Assembly: GCF_006385575.1 (NCBI RefSeq)
Contig: NZ_CP041040.1
Coordinates: 2,046,001-2,110,000 of the forward strand
DNA: 64,000 nucleotides
Reading direction: 5' to 3'
Source: Microbacterium foliorum
GTDB lineage: Bacteria > Actinomycetota > Actinomycetes > Actinomycetales > Microbacteriaceae
A model generated the notes under the pieces. It was not told the origin of the DNA, searched no databases, and saw nothing but the letters and a program-made list of their open reading frames with translations. Each line of letters opens with the position of its first letter. Position 1 is the stretch's first letter. A program made the position numbers and the translations under genes. Below are positions 1-7,508 of the stretch, one piece after another.

Positions 1-42
1 AGCGCCGTGACTGGAACGCTGAACCCGACGAAAGGCTTCACC

Positions 43-636
43 GTGAGCGACAACAGCATCCCCACTCCGCCTGACGCACAACCGAGTCCCCCGCCGCCGG
101 CGCCCGCGCCCCCGGCTCCCCCCGCTCAGCCCTACCAGGCGTATCCCGGTGCGGCACCGTCGGTCGCCCCTTCGCAGGGCTACCCGACGTCGCCGCAACC
201 GCCGCAGTACGCCCCCCAGCAGCCCTACGGCTCTGCTGTGACTCAGCCCTACGGCGCCGCAGCACAGCCGCCCTACTACGCTGCGTCCGCTCCGGGTCAG
301 CCCGGCGCCGGCTATCCGAGTTACGGGGCGACGCCCTACTCCGCGCCTCGCCCCGCGAGCGGACTTGCGATCACGTCGCTGATCTGCGGAATCGCCGGGG
401 TCGTGCTCTTCTGGGCCGTCGTGCCACTGCTCGCCTCGATCGTCGCCGTCATCACGGGTCACATGGCGCTGCGGCAGACGAAGCAGAACCCGGCGATCGG
501 CGGCCGCGGGATGGCATTCGCCGGTCTGATCATGGGCTACATCATGGTCGGCTTCCTGGTCATCGGCATCGTCATGACGGTGATCAGTGCCGTGTTCTTC
601 GGCGCCTTCACACTGCCGTTCCTCTTCTCGACCTGA
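43..636 (+). CDS. DUF4190 domain membrane protein with proline-rich N-terminus
   Basis: Predicted 197-residue membrane protein of unknown function. Residues 1 to about 105 are low complexity, rich in Pro, Gln, Tyr and Ala, with repeated QPY/YG-type units, and are probably disordered on one side of the membrane. The rest matches the DUF4190 pattern: two hydrophobic segments (about 107-140 and 160-190) separated by a Gly/Arg loop. GTG at 43 is preferred because a GAAAGG Shine-Dalgarno lies just before it; the frame is open further upstream to position 7 with a less typical N-terminus. Such proteins occur in many actinobacteria. Assignment is by family pattern only, and no function is inferred. 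Confidence 0.8.
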   Translation: MSDNSIPTPPDAQPSPPPPAPAPPAPPAQPYQAYPGAAPSVAPSQGYPTSPQPPQYAPQQPYGSAVTQPYGAAAQPPYYAASAPGQPGAGYPSYGATPYSAPRPASGLAITSLICGIAGVVLFWAVVPLLASIVAVITGHMALRQTKQNPAIGGRGMAFAGLIMGYIMVGFLVIGIVMTVISAVFFGAFTLPFLFST

Positions 637-687
637 GCTGCAGACGGGCGCGCCGTCCTGCCCGCACCGGCGTAGGCTGGACTCATC

Positions 688-1044
688 GTGAAGAGCAAGC
701 CCCTGGTCCCTGCTGTCACCTCGCTTCCGCAGTCGCCGAAGGACGAGGCAGACCACCGCGTGCGCCGATATGCGGTCACGATGACCATCCGCATCGTCTG
801 CTTCGCGCTGATGATGTTCGTGCAGCCGTACGGCTGGTACACGTGGGTGTTCGCGCTGGCCGCCGCCCTCCTTCCCTACATCGCGGTCGTGTTCGCCAAC
901 GCGGGGAGCGACAGCACCGAGACGACGGCAGAGTCCCCGGTTCAGCAGCTGGAGGCGCCGACCCCGGCCCCGACCCTGCCGGTCGAACAGGACTCCGCTC
1001 CTGACGTCATCACCATTCACGAAAGCCGCCAGGATCGCGAGTGA
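688..1044 (+). CDS. DUF3099 family small membrane protein
   Basis: A 118-residue protein with two closely spaced transmembrane helices at about 27-46 and 52-70, separated by a short PYGWYTW loop. A charged Pro/Glu-rich tail follows. This is the usual DUF3099 architecture; function is unknown. The GTG start follows a TAGGCT hexamer by nine bases, so the mRNA probably has a leader of only two or three bases. Its stop overlaps the next gene's start by four bases (GTGA), so it heads a three-gene operon that ends with SURF1. That context suggests an envelope or respiratory link, but this is inference only. Confidence 0.8.
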   Translation: MKSKPLVPAVTSLPQSPKDEADHRVRRYAVTMTIRIVCFALMMFVQPYGWYTWVFALAAALLPYIAVVFANAGSDSTETTAESPVQQLEAPTPAPTLPVEQDSAPDVITIHESRQDRE

Positions 1045-1235
1045 GTGGACTGGAGTGCTCGCGTGCCGGATGCCGGAACGCGGCGACCAAGCAGGTGGTG
1101 TGGCGCAATCCCCGTATCCACGCCGCTGACCGTGAGAAGGTCTGGCTCGCATGCGATGAGCACGTCGACTTCCTCCACGACTACTTGGCAGCCAGGGACT
1201 TCCCCGTGACAGTGAGAGATGGTGTTCCCTCGTGA
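1041..1235 (+). CDS. small Cys/His-rich protein, unknown function
   Basis: A 64-residue cytoplasmic protein with a Cys-x4-Cys pair near residues 6 and 11 and a Cys-Asp-Glu-His motif near 38-41. This suggests a small metal-binding site, probably zinc. Both ends overlap neighbours by four bases (GTGA in each case), so it is translationally coupled to the DUF3099 protein and to SURF1. Related short actinobacterial proteins are sometimes labelled acetone carboxylase, a name the sequence does not support. The function is not recognised. Its position directly before SURF1 raises the possibility of a role in heme or metal handling. Confidence 0.75.
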   Translation: MSGLECSRAGCRNAATKQVVWRNPRIHAADREKVWLACDEHVDFLHDYLAARDFPVTVRDGVPS

Positions 1236-2044
1236 GTGCGCGGATGGGTAGATGGACCGTGTACGTGCTGATCGCGATCGGATTCGCGATCGCCTGCGCG
1301 TTTCTGTCGAATTGGCAGTTCGAGCGCAACGAGACGCGATCCGAGCAGATCGCACTCGTCGAGAAGAACTACGATGCGGACCCCGTGCCGCTCGCCGCCC
1401 TCATCGGCCCCGACGGAACGCTCGATCCCGGTGATGTGTGGCATCCCGTGGTGCTGAGCGGCGAGTACATCGCCGACGAACAGCTGCTGGTGCGCAATCG
1501 GCCGCATGGCGGGACCAGCGCATTCGAGGTTCTGGTGCCGTTCCGTGACGCCGACGGTCGTGTGTTCATCGTCGATCGCGGATGGGTGCCGCCGGGCGAC
1601 GGCGACTCCCCGGATTCCGTTCCGGCGCCTCCGACCGGTGAGGTCGAGGTCATCGTGCGTCTGCGTCCGGGCGAGCAGCTTCCGGCCTCCGGGCGAGGCG
1701 CCCCCGAGGGGCAGGTGCCCACCATCAACCTCCCGTCGATCGCCGAGCTGGTCGACGGAGATGTCATCACGAGCGCGTACGGGCAGATCGTCAGCGAGGA
1801 CCCCGCCGGCGAAGGAACCCTCGGCGGCTTCAGCTCGCCCACAGACGACCCCGGCCCGCACCTGTCGTACGCGATCCAGTGGATCCTGTTCGCGCTGATG
1901 GGCTTCATCTTCATCGGGTACATCATCCGCACCGAGATAGTGAAGCACCGCGAAGAGGTCGAGGGCATGCCGGCACCGGTGAAGAAGTCCCGGCGGCGCG
2001 ACAGGGATGCCGACGTCGAAGACGAGCTCCTCGACGCGCGCTGA
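1232..2044 (+). CDS. SURF1 family cytochrome oxidase biogenesis protein
   Basis: SURF1 proteins assist assembly of cytochrome c oxidase, probably at the heme a insertion step. This 270-residue protein has the family layout: an N-terminal membrane helix (about 8-26) ending in an NWQFER motif, a large extracytoplasmic domain containing VDRGWVP, and a second helix at about 208-228 (YAIQWILFALMG) followed by a basic tail. Length is normal. The GTG start overlaps the previous stop by four bases. Heme A and heme O synthase genes lie elsewhere in this window (18-20.6 kb), consistent with an aa3-type oxidase in this organism. Confidence 0.9.
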   Translation: MSARMGRWTVYVLIAIGFAIACAFLSNWQFERNETRSEQIALVEKNYDADPVPLAALIGPDGTLDPGDVWHPVVLSGEYIADEQLLVRNRPHGGTSAFEVLVPFRDADGRVFIVDRGWVPPGDGDSPDSVPAPPTGEVEVIVRLRPGEQLPASGRGAPEGQVPTINLPSIAELVDGDVITSAYGQIVSEDPAGEGTLGGFSSPTDDPGPHLSYAIQWILFALMGFIFIGYIIRTEIVKHREEVEGMPAPVKKSRRRDRDADVEDELLDAR

Positions 2045-2091
2045 CCGACCTCGTGACGCCGGAGCGCCCTAGCGAACGCCCGTCAGTGCGC

Positions 2092-2709
2092 TCATGTCGT
2101 CGGCGTTTCCCCCGACGCCCGCTCCGCGAGGCCGCCGATGATCGTCCGAGACCATCCTGAATCGACGGCGTCGAAGACGACACGGGTGTGACGGCGGTCT
2201 CTCGATCCCTGCCAGAACTCGATCCGGGTGGGGACGATCCGCCACAGCACCCAGTCGCCGTCCGCGACCTCCGCACGCGCCGCCGGGGAGCGCGCAGCGA
2301 GATCGGCGGCACTCTCCTCGGGCGTCGCTTCTTCCACACGCCCGCGCACCCGCACCGCGCGCACCTGCGGCTGCCACCAGAAGTTCAGGGCCGCGGCCGG
2401 CGAGGCGGCCAGCTGCGTGCCCTTGCGAGACGACCTCGTACTGGCGAAGGCCCAGCCTCGGTCGTCGATCCGCTTCAGGATGAGCGTCCGAGCGTCGGGC
2501 AGTCCGTCGGCATCCACCGTCGCGAGGGTCACCGTGTGCGGCTCGGGCACCCCGGAATCCGCCGCCGCGCGCAGCCACGTGGCGAAGAGAGCGCTGGGGT
2601 GGTCGGGAAGCGCGCCGAGATCCCAATCGGGGGCGACCCCGGTGAGGGCATGCCTACCTCTCAGCCACTCGTTGAGAGATGCAAGGTCGGTGTCAGATGG
2701 GTGCGTCAC
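2092..2709 (-). CDS. pdxH: pyridoxamine 5'-phosphate oxidase
   Basis: FMN-dependent oxidase that converts pyridoxamine or pyridoxine 5'-phosphate to pyridoxal 5'-phosphate. The 205 residues show the PdxH signature: an early W-L segment, a central VTLATVDADGLPDARTLILK strand pair that builds the FMN site, an RKGTQL motif, and the C-terminal WRIVPTRIEFWQG with the conserved R-x-EFWQ. Length is slightly short but complete. The GTG start is preceded by AAAGG and by a CATAGT hexamer seven bases upstream, so it could be translated from a leaderless or very short-leader mRNA. It converges with the SURF1 operon across 47 bases in which I see no strong terminator. Confidence 0.92.
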   Translation of the reverse strand: MTHPSDTDLASLNEWLRGRHALTGVAPDWDLGALPDHPSALFATWLRAAADSGVPEPHTVTLATVDADGLPDARTLILKRIDDRGWAFASTRSSRKGTQLAASPAAALNFWWQPQVRAVRVRGRVEEATPEESAADLAARSPAARAEVADGDWVLWRIVPTRIEFWQGSRDRRHTRVVFDAVDSGWSRTIIGGLAERASGETPTT

Positions 2710-2759
2710 CCTTTCGACTATGCCACCGGCCTCCGACGAAGTGCGTCCGCCGGGCCCGA

Positions 2760-4358
2760 TCAGGCGAGCTCGATGAGGTCCTGGTACTCCTGGCTCCAGA
2801 GGTCTTCGACGCCATCGGGGAGGATCAGCACGCGCTCGGGGTTGAGCGACTGCACCGCACCAGGGTCGTGCGAGACGAGCACGACTGCCCCCTCGTAGTG
2901 CGCGAGCGCGCCGAGGATCTCTTCGCGCGAGGCGGGGTCGAGGTTGTTGGTGGGCTCGTCCAGCAGCAGCAGGTTCGCGGACGAGACCACGAGTGTTGCG
3001 AGCGAGAGACGCGTCTTCTCACCACCCGAGAGCACTCCGGCGGGCTTGAGCACGTCATCTCCCGTGAACAGGAACGAGCCGAGCACCCGGCGTGCTTCCA
3101 TCTCGGTGATGTGCGGAGCGGCCGACACCATGTTCTCGAGCACCGATCGATTCACATCGAGGTTCTCGTGCTCCTGGGCGTAGTACCCGACCTTGAGACC
3201 GTGTCCCGGCTCGAGCTGACCGGTGTCAGGCTGGTCGACTCCTGCGAGCATGCGCAGCAGCGTCGTCTTTCCGGCACCGTTGAGTCCGAGCACGACGACC
3301 TTGGATCCGCGGTCGATCGCGAGGTCGACGTCGGTGAAGATCTCCAGCGACCCGTAGGACTTCGAGAGTCCGGTCGCCATCATCGGAGTCTTGCCGCAGG
3401 GGGCGGGCTTCGGGAAGCGCAGCTTCGCGACGCGTTCTTCCTGGCGGACGTCGTCGAGTCCGGCGAGCAGCTTGTCGGCACGCGCGATCATCTGATGAGC
3501 GGCAGCGGCCTTCGACGCCTTCGCACCGAAGCGGGCTGCCTGCAGCTGCAGGGTCGTTGCCTTCTTCTCGGCGTTGGCGCGCTCCTTCTTGCGACGCTCC
3601 TCGTCAGCCACCCGCTGGCGCAGGTAGTTCTTCCAGTTCATGTTGTAGGTGTCGATGATCTGGCGGTTCGCGTCGAGGTAGAACACCCGGTTGACGGTCT
3701 CGCCGACGAGCTCGACGTCGTGACTGATCACGATCAGCCCGCCCTTGTAGTTCTTGAGGAACTCCCGCAGCCACACGACGCTGTCGGCGTCGAGGTGGTT
3801 GGTCGGCTCGTCGAGGATCATCGTCTCGGCATCGGAGAAGAGGATGCGGGCCAGCTCGATACGACGGCGCTGGCCACCGGACAGCGTCGAGAGCGGCTGG
3901 TCGAGGATGCGGTCGGGCAGCGAGAGGTTGTTCGCGATGGAGGCCGCCTCGGCCTCGGCCGCGTAGCCGCCCTGTCCTTCGAACTCCTCGGTGAGGCGCG
4001 CGTAGCGCTTCATCGCCTTGTCGGCGACCGCGGGGTCGTCCGAGCCCATCGCCAGTGCCGCTTCGCTCATCCCGAGGTTGAGTTGGCCAAGTCCACGGGC
4101 GTCGAGGATGCGCGTGCGAGCGAGGTCTTCGGGGTTGCCCGACCGCGGATCCTGCGGCAGGTAGCCGAGTTGACCTGAACGGGTCACGCTTCCACCGGAC
4201 GGCAGGACGTCACCGGCGAGCACCTTGGTGAGCGTGGTCTTGCCTGCACCGTTGCGGCCGACGAGACCGATCTTGTCTCCGTCGCTCACACGGAACGACA
4301 CGTTCTCCATCAGGAGGCGTGCGCCCACGCGGATCTCGAGTTCGTGCACGGCAAGCAC
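2760..4358 (-). CDS. ABC-F family ATP-binding protein
   Basis: A 532-residue soluble protein with two ABC ATPase domains and no membrane segments. Domain 1 has Walker A at about 34-41 (GRNGAGKT) and an LSGGQ signature. A charged coiled-coil linker rich in Arg, Lys and Ala follows. Domain 2 has a second GLNGAGKT and LSGGE. ABC-F proteins act on ribosomes as translation factors or antibiotic-protection proteins. This one resembles the general actinobacterial housekeeping type, but a resistance role cannot be excluded. GTG 4358 starts the standard VLAVHELEIRVGARLL N-terminus; the frame stays open upstream but encodes shadow-like sequence. A TATACT -10 at 4411-4416 would give a leader of about 45 bases. 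Confidence 0.88.
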   Translation of the reverse strand: MLAVHELEIRVGARLLMENVSFRVSDGDKIGLVGRNGAGKTTLTKVLAGDVLPSGGSVTRSGQLGYLPQDPRSGNPEDLARTRILDARGLGQLNLGMSEAALAMGSDDPAVADKAMKRYARLTEEFEGQGGYAAEAEAASIANNLSLPDRILDQPLSTLSGGQRRRIELARILFSDAETMILDEPTNHLDADSVVWLREFLKNYKGGLIVISHDVELVGETVNRVFYLDANRQIIDTYNMNWKNYLRQRVADEERRKKERANAEKKATTLQLQAARFGAKASKAAAAHQMIARADKLLAGLDDVRQEERVAKLRFPKPAPCGKTPMMATGLSKSYGSLEIFTDVDLAIDRGSKVVVLGLNGAGKTTLLRMLAGVDQPDTGQLEPGHGLKVGYYAQEHENLDVNRSVLENMVSAAPHITEMEARRVLGSFLFTGDDVLKPAGVLSGGEKTRLSLATLVVSSANLLLLDEPTNNLDPASREEILGALAHYEGAVVLVSHDPGAVQSLNPERVLILPDGVEDLWSQEYQDLIELA

Positions 4359-4410
4359 AGGCGGGATGTCCGTTCTTTCAAGGGGATTCGGGCCGAGGGG
4401 CCAAACTCCC

Positions 4411-4416
4411 AGTATA
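4411..4416 (-). promoter_or_regulatory. putative -10 of the ABC-F gene
   Basis: Read on the minus strand this is TATACT, a near-consensus actinobacterial -10. Transcription would begin near 4403 and leave an untranslated leader of about 45 bases before the GTG at 4358. No convincing -35 is visible. The hexamer lies 19 bases before the 3' end of the CHY zinc-finger gene, in the spacer. Confidence 0.45.
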
Positions 4417-4434
4417 GATCGCCCTGCTGAGTGT

Positions 4435-4737
4435 TCAGTCGAAGTACAGATCGTGATGCAGCCGGCAGCCCGGATTGAAGCCTGCGGCACACGTCGGACA
4501 CTCGGATGTCTCGAGGTAGGCGTCGATGCGCAGCAGCGAACCGCAGACGCCGCAGAGCACCGCCTGCATCGCACGATCTTTCGTCGACCACTGCCGCGTC
4601 TCGTGATCAGCCCGCTCCGCGTGACACAGATGGCACGGGTACCACTTGCCGCAGCAGGCGAACTTGAGGGCGATCACATCGAGCGGCCCCTGATAGTGCT
4701 CGCACCGGGTCTGGTCGTCGACCAGCAGGCCGTGCAC
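4435..4737 (-). CDS. CHY zinc finger protein
   Basis: A small protein of about 100 residues with the CHY zinc-finger layout. It begins with a Cys-Glu-His-Tyr motif near residue 12 (the CHY signature), followed by CCGKWYPCHLCH, then two CxxC pairs (CGVC and CPTC) and a final CRLHH. These residues could bind three zinc ions. In eukaryotes the domain occurs in ubiquitin ligases; stand-alone bacterial copies have no firm function. GTG 4737 was chosen because coding-like sequence begins there; the frame stays open a long way upstream but is antisense to the DedA gene. It is upstream of and co-oriented with the ABC-F gene, separated by 76 bases that contain a promoter-like hexamer. Confidence 0.8.
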   Translation of the reverse strand: MHGLLVDDQTRCEHYQGPLDVIALKFACCGKWYPCHLCHAERADHETRQWSTKDRAMQAVLCGVCGSLLRIDAYLETSECPTCAAGFNPGCRLHHDLYFD

Positions 4738-4836
4738 GGTGGTCGCCCCGACCTCGGTCGGACGGTCGGCGGATCTACCTCTCCGGGGGGATGCGGTCGA
4801 TACCTCAGGGTGATGCCCCACCTGCCACCTGCTTCC

Positions 4837-4842
4837 TAGCCT
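4837..4842 (+). promoter_or_regulatory. putative -10 for leaderless DedA/two-component operon
   Basis: TAGCCT, followed by exactly six bases (TCTGAG) and the GTG start at 4849. This spacing places the transcription start at the start codon. The same geometry recurs at many genes in the window. No Shine-Dalgarno at a useful distance is present. Confidence 0.55.
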
Positions 4843-4848
4843 TCTGAG

Positions 4849-5469
4849 GTGGATGTTATCAACGAGCTCATTCTGCAGACCGTCGCGTCGCCCTGGTTGT
4901 ACGCCGTGCTGCTCGCGGTGACGATCATCGACGGCTTCTTCCCGCCGGTTCCGAGCGAGACCGTGCTCGTGGCAGCGGCGGCTGTACTCGTGTCGACGGG
5001 TGAGTTCTGGGCGCTGCTGCCTCTCGGCCTCATCGCCGCTGTGGGCGCGACGACCGGCGACAACATCGCATTCGCCCTCGGTCGCCGGCTGGGCACGACC
5101 CGGTGGGCGTGGATGCGTCGTCCGCGAGTCGCCTCGGCATTCGCTCACGCACAGAAAGCGCTCACGCACCGCAGTGCGGCGCTCATCCTGGGCGCCCGCT
5201 ATATCCCCGTCGGCCGCGTCGCGGTCAACATGTCCGCCGGTGCTCTGCGCTTTCCGTGGCGGAGATTCTTTCCGCTGAGCATCGTGGCCGGCATCAGCTG
5301 GAGTGCTCTGAGCCTCGCCATCGGACTGCTCGCGGGGTCGTGGATCAAGGAGCAGCCGCTCGTGAGCGCCGGCATCGGCATCGCCGTGGCGCTCGTCATC
5401 GGCCTGGTGATCGATCGCGTCACGGCATCCCGCCGGAGACGCGCCCGTGTGGTGCAACTGGCAGGATGA
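4849..5469 (+). CDS. DedA family membrane protein (VTT domain)
   Basis: A 206-residue polytopic protein of the DedA/SNARE-associated (VTT) family. It shows the conserved FFPPVPSETVL re-entrant motif near 27-38, GDNIAFALGRRLG in the middle, and the R-x3-GRVAVNMSAGALRFPWRRF segment with the conserved Arg and Gly residues. Characterised DedA members move undecaprenyl phosphate or other polyprenyl lipids across the membrane, or support envelope homeostasis; which applies here is unknown. The stop overlaps the histidine kinase start by four bases (ATGA), so the two are translationally coupled. The GTG start is supported by a -10 hexamer six bases upstream. Confidence 0.88.
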   Translation: MDVINELILQTVASPWLYAVLLAVTIIDGFFPPVPSETVLVAAAAVLVSTGEFWALLPLGLIAAVGATTGDNIAFALGRRLGTTRWAWMRRPRVASAFAHAQKALTHRSAALILGARYIPVGRVAVNMSAGALRFPWRRFFPLSIVAGISWSALSLAIGLLAGSWIKEQPLVSAGIGIAVALVIGLVIDRVTASRRRRARVVQLAG

Positions 5470-6731
5470 CAGACATGGCACGTCGTCGGCCGCGCATCGA
5501 GCGCGCTCCCCGCATCAGCCGTCGGACCGCCGCGCTCACTGCGCTCGGCGCTGCGAGCCTTGCGCTGTTCTCGGTGCTCGTGCCGATTCAGACCGTTCTG
5601 TACGGCACATCGCTGCCGCTCTCCTTCATCCTGGGTGCCGCACTGTGTGCTGCACCTCTGCTGTCGCTGCGTCACCCGCGGTGGGCGGTCGCGATGTTCT
5701 GCGCTGCGGCGTTCACGCTTCCGCTGCTCGTCGTCCCGACTCTCGCGACCGAGGCACCCTGGCCGTGGTCGGTGCCCGCCCTGCTGACCTTCGTGCTCCT
5801 GGTCGGCGTCGTGACCTTCATCCACGGGGCGAGAGCGGGCGTGTTCCCCCTGGCCATCGGAGCACTGCTCTCCCTCACCGCGCCGCTGCTGCGCCCCGAG
5901 ATCGTCGCGACTCCCGAGACGGCAGGCAGCGTCACCGCCGACCTCATCGTCACTACGTCGCTGGCTGCGGCGATGTTCCTGGTTGCCGTCCTGGTCGCCG
6001 GGCGGGTGAGGGTGTCTGCCGAGCTCACTCGGGAGCGCGAGCACTCCGCACTCGAGGAGTCGCGACGGGCCCTCGTCGAGGAGCGCACCCGCATCGCTCG
6101 CGAGCTGCACGACGTGATCGCGCACAGCATGTCCGTGATCCAGGTGCAGGCGTCGACCGCACGCTACCGACTCCCCGAGATCGGCGATGCCGCGTCCGTG
6201 GAGTTCGACAGCATCGCGGCCACAGCGCGGACCTCGCTGACCGAGATGCGCAGGATGCTCGGAGTGCTGCGCACCGAAGACCAGACAGCCGAGCTCGCAC
6301 CCCAGCAGGGCATCGACGACATCCCCGCTCTTGTCGACACCATCCGTCGAGCGGGTGTGACCGTCGGCCTGGAGATCGCCGGTGCAGTCGCGGACGCTCC
6401 GCAGGCCGTTCAGATCGCCGCCTTCCGCATCGCGCAGGAGGCACTCAGCAACGCAGTCAGGCATGCATCAGGCGCCGCCGTCACCGTACGCGTCCAGGCG
6501 GATGCCGACATCGTCCGCGTCCGCGTCCGCAACAGCCCCGCCGCGACCCCGACCACGTCCATCGGCGGCGGATACGGTCTGCGCGGAATGCGCGAACGCA
6601 TCGAGGTGCTCGGCGGATCGTTCACCGCGAGTCCGACCGCCGACGGCGGGTGGGAGGTCGCGGCTTCGCTCCCCCTGCACGAGAGTCCGTCGACCCCACC
6701 CATCGCCCCGATCACCCAGGAGACCCCGTGA
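5466..6731 (+). CDS. two-component sensor histidine kinase, NarL/LiaS type
   Basis: A 421-residue membrane histidine kinase. The N-terminal half holds about five closely packed transmembrane helices with very short loops (about 22-175), as in intramembrane-sensing kinases. A coiled stretch then leads to the HisKA_3 dimerisation domain, with the phospho-acceptor His at about residue 215 (RIARELHDVIAHS). The HATPase domain carries EALSNAVRHA and a GYGLRGMRER G-box. The stop overlaps the response regulator start by four bases. ATG 5466 overlaps the DedA stop; a second in-frame ATG lies three codons later. Together with the regulator it forms a complete two-component system whose signal is unknown. 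Confidence 0.9.
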   Translation: MTDMARRRPRIERAPRISRRTAALTALGAASLALFSVLVPIQTVLYGTSLPLSFILGAALCAAPLLSLRHPRWAVAMFCAAAFTLPLLVVPTLATEAPWPWSVPALLTFVLLVGVVTFIHGARAGVFPLAIGALLSLTAPLLRPEIVATPETAGSVTADLIVTTSLAAAMFLVAVLVAGRVRVSAELTREREHSALEESRRALVEERTRIARELHDVIAHSMSVIQVQASTARYRLPEIGDAASVEFDSIAATARTSLTEMRRMLGVLRTEDQTAELAPQQGIDDIPALVDTIRRAGVTVGLEIAGAVADAPQAVQIAAFRIAQEALSNAVRHASGAAVTVRVQADADIVRVRVRNSPAATPTTSIGGGYGLRGMRERIEVLGGSFTASPTADGGWEVAASLPLHESPSTPPIAPITQETP

Positions 6732-7399
6732 CGATCAGCGTCCTCATCGCCGACGATCAGGCCATGGTGCGCGCCGGATTCGCCGCCCTGCTCGATGCCC
6801 ACGAAGGGATCCGTGTGGCCGGTCAGGCCGCGAACGGCGCCGAGGCGGTCGCTCTCGCGGCCCGCCTCGATCCGGACGTGATCCTGATGGACGTGCGGAT
6901 GCCGGAGGTCGACGGCATCGAGGCGACCCGTCGCATCCTCAGCCCCGGCTACCCCGCCGCCCATGTGCCGAGGATCCTCATGCTCACGACCTTCGACATC
7001 GACGACTATGTCTATGACGCGCTCGAGGCCGGCGCGAGCGGGTTCCTGCTGAAAGACGCTCTTCCGGAAGAGCTGGTCCACGCCGTGCGCGTGGTCGCCG
7101 GCGGTGACGCGCTGCTCGCCCCCAGCGTGACCAGGCGGATGATCGAGCAGTTCGCCGGTCGGCGACCGCGAACGCCGCAGGCCGCGTCCTCGCTGGCTGA
7201 TCTCACCGACCGGGAGCGAGAGGTTCTGGTGCTCATCGGGCGAGGCCGGTCGAACAGTGAGATCGCGGCCGATCTGTTCATCGCAGAGCAGACCGTGAAG
7301 ACCCACGTCGGCAAGGTGCTGGCGAAGCTTCGGCTCCGCGACCGCGTGCACGCCGTGATCCTCGCGTACGACACCGGCCTGGTCGAACCCGCGTCCTGA
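6728..7399 (+). CDS. response regulator, NarL/LuxR family
   Basis: A 223-residue regulator. The receiver domain (1-125) has the acidic pair at 9-10, the phospho-acceptor Asp at 55 (ILMDVRMP), Thr in the LTTF stretch and Lys in FLLKDALPEE. The C-terminal LuxR helix-turn-helix begins at LTDREREVLVLIGRGRSN and continues through the recognition helix around AEQTVKTHVGKVL. All phosphorylation residues are present. The GTG start overlaps the kinase stop. The most likely targets are its own operon or the downstream acyltransferase, but no operator could be assigned. Confidence 0.92.
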   Translation: MTISVLIADDQAMVRAGFAALLDAHEGIRVAGQAANGAEAVALAARLDPDVILMDVRMPEVDGIEATRRILSPGYPAAHVPRILMLTTFDIDDYVYDALEAGASGFLLKDALPEELVHAVRVVAGGDALLAPSVTRRMIEQFAGRRPRTPQAASSLADLTDREREVLVLIGRGRSNSEIAADLFIAEQTVKTHVGKVLAKLRLRDRVHAVILAYDTGLVEPAS

Positions 7400-7508
7400 G
7401 CCTCACCAGGATCACACCCTGGTAGGGGTGCGAACCGCTCCGGGGAGTGATCCCCCACACGGCACCGCGTCCATACGATCCTCGGACACCCCATCCGAGG
7501 AGGACTCC

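Noticed and set aside
643..657. Possible terminator GACGG-GCGCG-CCGTC after the DUF4190 gene
   Set aside because: Five-base arms without a U-run are too weak to call in GC-rich DNA.
7480..7500. Hairpin CCTCGGA-N7-TCCGAGG overlapping the acyltransferase ribosome site
   Set aside because: The candidate -10 (TACGAT, 7474-7479) would start transcription at about 7486, inside the first arm, so the hairpin would not form in the mRNA. It may be coincidental.
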